Part shown: piece after piece, positions 41,901 through 53,900 of the stretch | Position numbering within the stretch: the first letter of the stretch is position 1 | Layout: each line of letters opens with the position of its first letter | DNA from: Epiperipatus broadwayi | Taxonomy: Eukaryota > Onychophora > Udeonychophora > Euonychophora > Peripatidae | Direction of reading: 5' to 3' | Length of the DNA: 64,000 bases | Assembly: GCA_028023455.1 (NCBI GenBank) | Contig: JAQFVV010006215.1 | Span: forward strand, 9,009,950 to 9,073,949 | Translations under genes and position numbers: made by a program | The notes under the pieces: generated by a model | Seen by the model: only the letters and a program-made list of their open reading frames with translations | Told to the model about the DNA's origin: nothing | The model's database searches: none

Positions 41901-44900
41901 GTAATGCAGACATCATATGAAAACTGTTATAAAAGCTGAAGTTCAGAAAATCCAGACAGTCTCTACAAAATTCTTATTGGAGTCAGGAGCTAAACAGGTT
42001 CAAATTTTATAAATAGTCATTTTGATTAACTTCTAAAGGGTGATTAGCTAGATACACAGCTAGGTAGTTGCCTTTTTCTGGCAAATGACTTCTCATTATT
42101 CTAGAAGAAAGATAAACAATAACAAATGAGCTAGAAACCATCATTGATTCTTTATTTCAAAAAATCTCATTTATTATAGTCAACTGTTAATACTAAATGG
42201 ACAAATTGATTTGTGGAATGCTGTCTCACTACTTCAGTAATAAATCATTGGGTTTCTTTAATTGAAAGTTATGGAAAATAGCTATATATATACTTTTTTA
42301 AAATTATATTTCTTAATCTCAAATAAGTTGCTGATGTTTATTTGTCAAATTATTAAAAAAATAATTATTTTCTTCACTACAAGAAAGGATGTATATTCAT
42401 CTAAAATAGTGTAAATTTATTTCATCTTTAAGCATGAAAGGAAAATCTTTAAACAATAATTTTTTCAATTCAAATATGTTTCTTATAAACTTGTTACTTA
42501 GAGAAACGAACTTTGATTCAAAAGTAATGAAAATCGCTTTGTTATGAATAATAATCTATTTGCTTTATCAGAGATATGATCAAAATTACTGGCATCATGG
42601 ATTAAAGATCTATAAATGAATAGATTAATTTTATATTTCAAATATGCTTCTTATAAACTTGTTATTTAGAGAAATGAATTTTGATTCAAAAGTAATGAAA
42701 ATCGCTTTGTTATGAATAATAATCTATTTGCTTTATCAGAGATATGATCAAAATTACTGGCATCATGGATTAAAGATTATAAATGAATAAATTAATTTTA
42801 TATTTCAAATTAAAGAAGTAATGAAACACTTATCTTTTGGATAAAATTACAGCATCTGCATGTCACAAACTACGAATTTTTATCTAGTGCTTAAGGAATT
42901 GCATTAAGGATTATCCATGTTAAATATTTAAATAACATTTAAAGGATAATGAATTATGAAAGTAAATATTTAAATGACACTCCTGAATTGTGGATTATCA
43001 AAGCATATATGAAACATTATAAACTTCTAAGTTATAACCAATCTTAAAAATGGATTAATATGTTAAATATAGATTATCTTGAAGCTAAATATAATTTATT
43101 ACTCTTTATGCTGTTTCCAGAAAGGATGATATTACAAAAATGAAATTAATTGTGCAATAAATTGAACGGATTATTAAGTACACTTTCTCACAATTGCTTC
43201 TTTAGGTAATATTATAGTTGTTACCAATGTAATAAAGTTTTCTCAGATATTACTATGCCATGTACAGATAATATTTTATTTAATATTATTATTGTTAATA
43301 TTAAATGGGATTAAATGTGATTTACTTTAGGTTTAGGTTGTGCAAATGTAAGTCATTATCAAATTTATATAAAACTGCTATATTGCAAATATTATATGTT
43401 TTATGAGTTCTTAAATTTCAATCTCAAAGTTAAATAGAATTAATCATTCTTATGTAGATGAGTTAATTTGTAAGGAATATTTTATGCATCACTCTTACAT
43501 GTTAGTATTATTTTTTACTGCTATATAATATATAACAAGGCAGACTAATGATCTAGTTAAATTTTGTTAATAGAATATAACTCCTAATATTTAAGCCTGC
43601 AATTGAATCCAGTAAAGGATCTTGAGCAAAATAAATAAGCCCAATGTGGTAAAAGTCATCTAGATCTTCTAAGCAATGACTTGTACTTGCTTCTCTTAAA
43701 AGAATGAAAACTTTTCCAACATTATCTTTCAAAAGGAAGGTTTATTTATAATCCATAAGAATCATTTACAAAAAAAAAGGACCTTTACATATCAAAATCA
43801 AAAGATACACTTGTAGACATAGAATAACCAATTAGTTTCATAACATTTACATTAAGACATTAAGTATCACCTGAAATTAATAACATATAATTTCCCAATC
43901 CAGCAAATCATAGTTATGGTCCATTTACATTAATCTGATCATATATATCACATACATGACAATGTTAGTCAATTTAAACACATATAATAAGTTTTCTTAA
44001 TTAATGAACATTGTAGATAATGATTACACCCATATTTAGCCATTTAATCTGTAGAGCTCTATCTTACAATTGAAGAACACTTCCAATGTTTCTGTGTGTA
44101 TTAATTTAACATTAAAATCTCGAGTGAGAGATTAGTCATTTTGAACCATATATTGAAGATCATAAACTTTACCGATAGAACATGAGGTCAGCCAATCCAA
44201 GATAGGGATAACCTTCATAAACATTACTTAACAACAGATTTTCATAGAATACCTAAGACTGAAAATTACATGAAATTTATCATAGATACTTTACAGTAAA
44301 CAAATCGGTTACCATTAAGCATTATTAAAGCAGTCTTAATATATTTATTGAGTCATTGATTAAAGCTGATCAATTAATCAAATGAAGACACTTTCCTATT
44401 AATAATCAATTAGATGAATAAAATTATAATAGCATTTTCTAGTTCTTAGATCTATTCTGCACAAAGTTTATCTAAAATGTTTTAGGTAAATGGTTCACTC
44501 AAATTTCCTTAGTATCTGTGGGATTACAACATTATATTCTTTTCATCATCGGTACTACACTTTGTTTTAGGTTTATTAGGGACCAGGTCTGGTCAAACAT
44601 CCAATTCTCAGAAAATTTTTGATCTGATTCTTTAATTTCTTTTAATAAGTGTAAAGTCATTTTAATCATGTCATATTCTTCTCCTCTTTCGAAGATGATC
44701 TTATTTCTCAGTGACCAAATGCAAAAATTTATAAATGTTGCCAATCTTATGATTTCAAAGTGTTCATTCTTGAAGGCTTTAATCAAATTTACACAAGCTG
44801 ATTCTTTGTTTTTAATGAGAGACTTAATAAGACTCTGGAAGTGCTGCATGTGGCCAGCCTTGAACAAACAAATCTAAACCTCATGTCGCCAGTGGAGCCC

Positions 44901-47900
44901 ACGGATACACCTCCTCCACTCACCAGAAAATGGATGACGGATATATGGACTTATTTCAGAAACACAGCAAACATAACACACCATACAATAGAGGAAAAAA
45001 AGACGTATTGGTAAACATACAAACTTAAATACACCAATCAAACAATTCTACAGAATGATCTAGGGTTAAACAATAAACAACTCATAGCAAAATCGAAAAA
45101 TTGGTTCTTAGAACCAAAATACATTGACTTTCTGCTAAAGATCAACTCTCCTCCCTGCTAACAAATTATTTTCTGGTGTGGAAAAGAGGGTTTAGCAAGA
45201 TCAACTCTTAATGCCAACTATGTGCCACAGCAGATGAGACAATTCATCATCTCCTGTATTTCTACCCTTTTCTCAAGCCATTCAGATCCTTTATTAACGA
45301 AAACATGTCACTCGACATTAGAGAAGTTTTAGTCATTCAAAAGGCTATAAAGAGTGGCATATTGTCGAAAATCAGAATAGCCATTATTCTAACCTTTGCA
45401 ATCTGGCTATCCAGATGCAAGGGTATATTTGAAAATGCTAATCGTAGTGTCTGCAACATCTATATCAAATTACTCAAGCGGCTCAGGAACAGAGATAGAT
45501 TGCTGGCTCTGGATTGACTTTTTCATGAAACCTGGGCTAGGGTCACCCTCCCGGAAGAGTGAAGGAGGGCAATGGCCCAGTCTCGGACCACAGCAAGCTC
45601 TGCAGAGTGAATGCCATGCAACACTGTAAAAAGAATATAGCTATGTATATATATAAACATGTTCAATTGTATCTAATACATTTTAATTTATTTTAATAAA
45701 AAAACAATAATAATAATGTTTCTTATGTTATTTCAAATTTGACACTCTTCCAATATATGTGCCATTGTTCATCACTTACATAGTGCACATGTAGAGTCCA
45801 GATTATAATTTCTTTTACTATGTAGGAATTCAGCGGTAGGCAAGGACCTGAGATTGACCTTGATTAAAAAATCAACAAACCTCGGTTCCAATTTTAGATG
45901 CTTGGTCAACCTCGAACCTAGATATCCCAATCGAAAGGATATTGTCAGTTTAGTTTCTTCCAGATTCATAAGATCATATGTGTTCCAGTAGTTTAATTTA
46001 TTATTGAACATTGTTCCCAGCTTCTTTATTTTTAGACTATTAAGTACTAGGAGACTTGTTTTTGAATCCAAAGCGTTCCACTTTTAGGAGTTGGCCTATC
46101 GGTAGGAGTTATCTCTTCTTGAAATATAGGCCCCTCCATATCTGGGTTTTTCATTAATAATCTGGTAAGTACATTGTGAGAACACTGTATTAATATGATC
46201 TTGAATAACTTTTCCAACATTATTAAGTGAGAATGATTAATAATTAATTAGTTAATGAAACAAACTTATTAAGTATGACTATAAAACATTTATCTTTTAT
46301 GATTATGATAATTATTATCCTCCAGTATTTAAATTGAGGATTATCATGAAATAATAAACAACCTATTCCTATTTAATGTTAGTGTCTTCATAACATTATC
46401 TGATAACACACTTTATACATTCCAAGTTCAAATTAGGTTTAGGAAACAAACAGAAATATTTATTAGATTTGTTATATATTTTTTTTGTTATTATTCATTT
46501 TTATCATTTATTTTATAGTAGTAATTGTTAATTTTTTAACATTTCTCTTTTGTCATCATTTAAGAAAAATCATCACTGCATATGCATGATATAAATGTCA
46601 TATTTGAGATATTAGATTGCACATAAAATCTATCTGGATTAAATGTATCATTACTGTATTAATGCTATTTGAAATATTGGGTAAGATAGTGTATATATAA
46701 TCCTTTATACATTGTCATATCCTAAAATGCATAAACACATTTTATATCCATATATTTATTTTTTTATTTTATAAAACCCTGAAATAAATTATTAATCAAC
46801 TTTATATTTAAATTAGCTAGCCTTAGTTGTAAAACAAAGATTAAGTTACTCTTAGAAACAGTATACAGTATTTGTAAAGATTTTTATTATTAAAATAAAA
46901 TAAGATTAAGAGTACACATATTATTTTAAAACTCTGAGAAATTTATTTATTATTTTATTAAATGTGAATATATTATCAAAGTATAGAATAGTTTTAGCTT
47001 ATGTGGAAATAGGTAAAGTGAGGGATAGTAGTCACACTGTACTGTTTCTGCATTATCGATCTTGACCATCTCAACTGCATTTCCACATTATTGACTTAGA
47101 TATATGTCTAGTTAGATTGTATCTTTTTATGGCTTCAATATATATTAATAATGTATTTATTATTATTACATATTCATTATTGTTGTTTGTTTTTTTAATT
47201 ATATTTTGTTTTACTAATATTGATTATAATTTTATCTCTTCTTTATATAGTTTCATATTTGACTACTATATTACAGCTCTATTTATTTTTATATTTAAAT
47301 GATTTATTTTATATGTTTTACTTATGTTAGAATACCAATTTATTGTATATGTATTATTTAGCTTCTTATATACTGTTGTCTTTGTTTTTGTTTTGTTTTT
47401 AATTATTAATACATCTAGATAATTAATTTTATTGTTTTCTTCTTTTTCTTTACTAAATTTTATTCTTTTTCTATATTATTTAAGTATTCTATAAACTTAT
47501 TTTGTGTGGATGATCAATTTAAACATGAAAAAATAATCATGTACATATCTTTTATAGAACAATGGTTTAATTTTATTAAAACTTTTCCAAAATTATTTAT
47601 ATAGATATATCATTTAGTTCACCATCTCATATTATTTTTATTTTTTACATATTTTTTAACTATTATTTTTATTGCTCTCTCTACATTAATATTAGTATAC
47701 ATTGGCTCTATATTCATTTTAATAAATTTTATATACGTTACTTACATCTTTAATTAGATTTTGTTTGTTTTTTGTATATGTTTCTTTGTTATTATCAATT
47801 TATTTAACATATATATTTTTTACTAGCCACCAAAATACATTAATAACAAAAATAATTAATAAAAGAGGCTTGATAAATTTGTTAAATAGTAAGTATATTA

Positions 47901-50900
47901 CAAAAATAATAAAATATAATGAATGGATTATATAAAAATAATAAGTGAAGAATGTAGAGAACAAAATATTGATAATAATATATTTATATAAAAGAAATAA
48001 AAAACTTAATAAAATCAAGATTCAACAGCAAACTAGTATGCTAAAAAAAGGCACTAATATATACATATATCTATGATAAAGAAACTGGACTTATGTTTAA
48101 AAATACAAATATTAAAATAATTTATAAATCAGATAACAAAAAGAATACAAAAAGTTTAATTTATAAATCAGATAACAAAAAGAATAAAAAAGCATTATTA
48201 AAAATGAATCGTGATTTAAGAAAAATAAAATCTAAAATTAATAATGTATGATTAATATCAAAAAAATATAATGAATTATTATTAATTAATTAAAACGTAT
48301 ATATTGAATCCCCTAATTTTTTTTATTTTTTATGTTAAAACAAATATGTAAAAAAACCAAAAGAAGAAGCTAAAATATAGAAATAAATTGAATTGGTTGC
48401 TATCTGCAGTAATAATATTTTAAAATAATATAGGCTTATTTAAATTTTTTATTTAATTATTCATTGAAAAAAGAATAAAATTAGTTATTTAAGATTATTT
48501 TAACATTAGATGTATTATTATATTAAAATATATTAAATTATAAGGTATAAAATTAATGGTGATATTAAAGATTGTTAAATAATATTATTTTAAGAAATAG
48601 CTATGTTTAAATGCATAATTATTATTTATTTATTTTTTATATATAAATGTTAAGGTTTGAAATTTAAGTTATATTGGAAAATATGTTTATTTACAATTAT
48701 AATCATTTTAAATATTAAAAAAAAGAATAAAATGTATTATGATTGATTGTTAATCGACATATTATGAAATATAATATAATAATATGTAAAATATTTACAG
48801 ATCCCTGATGAAGGCTACAAATAACTAAAACAGCTAAAAAGTTAAAATAAAAATTGCTTTAAAAAATGCTAGAAAATAGTGCATTTTGTTACAACATTTG
48901 AAATTGAGCAATTAAGAAAAATGATTTAAGAGAAGTGAAGACATTAATTCATAATTAATATATATTATATTGATTTGATTTTATTTGGCTAATTAAGAAT
49001 ATGCATACATATATATTGAATTAAATATTTCCATGGATTGTTATAATAGAGAATAGAAATTATACGAATATCCAAGTAAATAGGAATGACCTTTAATCTT
49101 TGGTGTTACCAAGAAAATGTTTGAATTAATCATTATACATTATTAATATTATTATTAAGAGATACTAAAATCTGTTGGAATATTTAATGAAAATTAGTGA
49201 AAGAAAGTGTTTGATTTATTGAATTTATGTCACCTAATGATTTTGTTATATAAAACCCAATGCAGTTAAAGAACATGTATGCAGTTTTGAATTTTAGATA
49301 AATGCCATAGGGAAAAATTATATATATGTAAATCATCATATTATATATATATATACACACACTTATTACATACGTAAAGATTATTGTTTACATAGTTGAG
49401 ACCAACTGAGATTTAGAAATTAATTTATACACATATTAATACATATGTGTGTAACAATTAATATACTTTATAATTAAAAACTTTCATTCTGACTATTGGA
49501 TTGATAAATATTAAACTAACAATAGTAAATTGAAAATTAATAAATTGCACAAAATTTATGTCATTGTATTAGTCAAAATTTGTATTGTTTAATGTTTTAA
49601 AAGATTATGAACTATTTTTAATGCAGTTTAAATATATTCTACTCTTTTATTTATTTGTTGCTTTATTTTATATTAAATTATTTTTATGTTCAAGGTTTAT
49701 GTTTATGATGGGCGTTGCCATTCCTCTTTCTCAAAATTCAATGTTAAGGAAGGGTATGCACAAGCGGTCAATTTTATGGAAAATTTGTAAAAGATCAGTT
49801 TTATTATTTGTTTTAGGCATAGCTATAGAGAGTAAGAAGAAATGTAAGATTTTTAAACATTTATTTATTTATTTATATTTATAATGTGTATTCTTAAATT
49901 ATATATATAGATACAAACCTATATTTACTTTAAATAACATATTTTTATGCATTTCTGATTTTTGGGCTTTACTGTTGGTAAGATCCAGTCAGAATGTCGA
50001 TATAATACTAATATTAAAAGCAAGAAAATATACATGTAACCAATTCAAAATACATATTCATGTTTTTTTACTTATTAGAATTTTTATTATAAATATATAT
50101 TATACAAATTCTATTTGTAAATGCATACTTTTAGCATGCCTTCACTAATACAATTAATTACCTTTCACTTTATATGTAAATGTTTATTAATTAATTTTTT
50201 GGTCATTTAGAAACTATTACATGTCATTTAACTATCGATATAATTTTAAATTTAATAATGTTCAAACATTGTATAGGCACATGAGAATTTCCATTTTTAA
50301 CTTGTCACATATTTTTCCCCACTGTCAGCAATATGCATGAAGAAAAAGAGCTGGAAGGTTAGAAAAAAGTTATAATGGATATTATATATCTATTTGATAT
50401 TTATTAAATTTTAAATCAATATTTAAAGTAAATGAAATGTAATAGTTTTTAACCTAGTAAAAATGATTAATGATTATTTATATATTTATTGAAGGAGATT
50501 GTTTTGAACAGATGCATATTAAAAAATTGTATTTGTAAAGTAAATTTGAATAATATATAACAAAAAAATACAAAAAACAATGTGTGGTTATTTGAATATT
50601 TTTGTAAATCCATACTGAAGATATCACTATCATCCCATTATCTGCAGCTGTATGTTTGAAATGTAGGAAAATAAATGATAATTATATATTAATTTTGCAA
50701 ATTAAGGAACCTTGAAAAAAATAAATGTCTTTCTGGGAGAAAATTAAATCTATACAATTTTGAAACTTGATTATATTAACTACTAAATTGTAGAAGGCTT
50801 TTTCATGAATCTAGAGATATGTTTGTGTTAAAGTGTCACATATTAATTTTAAAATAATATAAGCTCTCCAGAATTTAATATTAACATTTTTCTAAACCTT

Positions 50901-53900
50901 TACTAAAATTAAAAATGATAATATTTTGTAACTCGTGTATCACAAGTGTGTTACATATGAAGTTAATGCTCATAATGTATCTGAGTTTTTCTAAAACTAT
51001 GATTTCTCAGTTATCAGTGTTCTTAATTGTAGAAAATATCATTCATTAATTTCTGGATTAGATAAAATAATGGAAACATTTATTGTCTTTTTATTAATAT
51101 GGTTAGGCTCTCATTGTTTACATTAAGGACTTCTTGTAATCTGTGTGGGATGGAATTTTGTCATATTTGTATAATATTTAAAGGAATACTAGCCATTCCT
51201 ATGGAAATGTCTGAAGTTTTGTAAGCAACATTATGCTATTGGAGAACATGGACTTCTTACTTGCTCAAGAATGTCCACAAAGGCTCAATTATTTTTAAAG
51301 CAGTTGAATGAAGAGGTCTGAAAGCTATATAAATTTAACCGTAACTCTCTAGATGCCTGATTTTTTTATATTAAAAATAAAAACACCCATCCCACTCCTC
51401 CCACCAAATTTAGTTTTCTTAAATACACATTTAGAGAATTTTAAAAAAAGTATCTATTTGTCTTTTAATGACATTATTTCATAGCTGTCTTCTTGCTGCT
51501 GGAAATGTATATATGTAAGTTATGAATGTGTATGTGCATAGTTTTTTCATTATTTTTACTTTTTTAAAGCATATTTAATTTAAAAAACTATGTATTTTTT
51601 ATTATATTTTTATTCACAAAACCTTCAGAATAATAAAAGAAATAGTAATATTTTTTTTTATCTTTTGTATATAATGTAATAAAAATCAGATAGACAATTA
51701 ATTAATTTAGAAAAGGGAACAAAGATTGGAGAAATAAAATTGTGCAATAAATAAAGAAAAATGGGAATTTAATAAAAGTTTGAATGTATATAGATTTTGG
51801 TGCTACCTAACATATTGTTCTGAGTATGAAATAAAATAAATGACTATATTCATTAAATGATCATAGTCAATATAGTAGTAAATGGGGTATAGTTTGTTAT
51901 TAGTAACTTTGAATCTTAATCAAAGGAAAGTGAAAACAAAGATATTTAAATATATATATGGGTTCTATAAAAATTATTCAAATATGTGACAGTATAAAAG
52001 ATTGTACTGACCACTAGATTAATTAATCATAAGTCTGCACATTTCTTAAATAGCTTTTAGAATCTAAATTGAATGTTGCTTCAATGGAAAATATAGTAGA
52101 TTAACAATGGTAAAATTTAATGTTTATGATGGTGTAAGATAAAATATGAAACTTGCATTGGATTTAAATTAGAGGGCAATTCTTCAACAAATAAATGAAA
52201 AACTCATCAAATTATTCTTAATAGAATTTTTTATTTATTTGTTGGAAAATTCTTTCCAATTTAAATCCAATGCAACTTTTATGATTTGCTTTAACCTATT
52301 ATATTTTAATTATTTTATCTACTGATTCAATATTTGATTTATATTCTAAAACCTATTTAAATGTCTCATATATCTATGAGTTAATTAGCATATAAAACTA
52401 ACAATACTATACATGATTAGCAAACAACACATGATCTTAGCTTACACTTATTGCTATTCATTAGCAAATTTTTTTATTCTCCCTGTTCTTTTGCCAACTT
52501 CTGTAATCTTTAGTAATCAGTAGATATTAGATAATATTGCTTTTTAAATTCTTAGTCAGTGCAGCTAGATGGAAAGGTGCATTAGATCCAAAAGATCCAA
52601 ATGCATTATTCAAAAAGATCCTCACTGATAAAGGCCATAAGCTAGAAACTAGGCTAGGGATATTTGGATAGAATAGCATTGGATAAGTTTTAATAAACAT
52701 TGTCATCTCTTGATTACTAATGCTTACACAAATTGGCAAAAGAGCAGGAAGAATTTGCTTGTGAATAGTAATTAGCCTAGTGATCTGTACAATATTTTAT
52801 ACCTTTATACATTTGAATAATTTTCATAAATGCAAATACATGTTGAATTTTAATTTTATATCATATTTTGAAAGTTGATTATTATTTAAATTAAGCAATA
52901 ATAAGTATTAAAATCGTAGTTTCCCCCTATTTTGACTATGATCATTCAATAAATAAAGTCAATTATTTTAGTTCACTTTTAAATTAATGTGTTACATGAC
53001 TGTTAGAATATAATATATCCACTTTGATAGTGTATCAATATCATTATTTTAAAAACATTCAATCTTTTATTGAATTCTCTCTCTTTTTTTTTTTTATTTA
53101 TAACAAACAAGTTTATTGGTAATCATGGTATTATTAAAGTCAGTATATATAGAACACTGTGAAATAAATTTTTATTGTAAAAAAATTATTTTTAATAATT
53201 AATTTATGTACAGACTGTTTTGAAGTTTTCCTGTTTTTTTACGTATTCTTCAACTAGATGTTAGAAGAGAAATTGATTTACAGAAAATGTATAAAAAGAC
53301 ATCAAGTAGATTGGACTTGCCAAGAATTCAAGATATAATTTCATCCCATCTAAGATTTATCTCAAACTAAGTTCCTGTTTTGAATGATCAACCTAGTCCA
53401 ATTTTTAAACAATCAATGGATTATGGGCACTATGAGATTACAAACGATTTTTTTTTCCAGATTTGATAATAAATTTATCTGGATTTGATCTTCCTAGATA
53501 TTGTTGGAATCTCATGAACAAATTTAGGACAACCCTTGATCATTGTACCTATCTGCTTCATAAAAGGAATTAAACAGTCACTGATTTGTAGAGATGTAAA
53601 CCATGAATCATGTAGTTCTTGTTAAATTTATGGCTATGGTCTCAAAATTAAGGGACTTAATTAAATAAAGCCACTAGCAAATCTATCTCCTAGTTGAAAT
53701 TTCTATAGGTTTCTGTATGATATTTTTAATAAACTAAAAAATAATAATAATAAATTTATCTTTCTTATTGCATTGCCAAATCCATATAATATTAATATCA
53801 TTTATGTTCTTTATTACTTTTTACAATATTTTTTACGACTCATTATCGATAGTTTCGATTGTCCCAGCAGTCTTTTTCAGAACTACATCCAACACATTAC

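Larger units (their letters stand above)
44532..46080 (-). mobile_element. L1/Tx1-like LINE ORF2 C-terminal fragment, split by another insertion
   Basis: The minus-strand frame 46071-45772 reads [20 protein letters not shown], then [20 protein letters not shown] and STCALCK, the zf-RVT zinc-binding domain at the end of LINE ORF2. A one-base shift is followed by DEQWHIYWK, then a 0.8 kb foreign piece. The protein resumes at 44877-44532 ([39 protein letters not shown]). The two halves read as one continuous domain, so the middle piece (44880-45720) was inserted later. Confidence 0.68.

Noticed and set aside
47117-48018. Small membrane-protein ORFs or mitochondrial insert (Ile/Tyr/Phe-rich)
   Set aside because: No mitochondrial gene motif is recognisable. 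The hydrophobic text follows from the extreme AT content.
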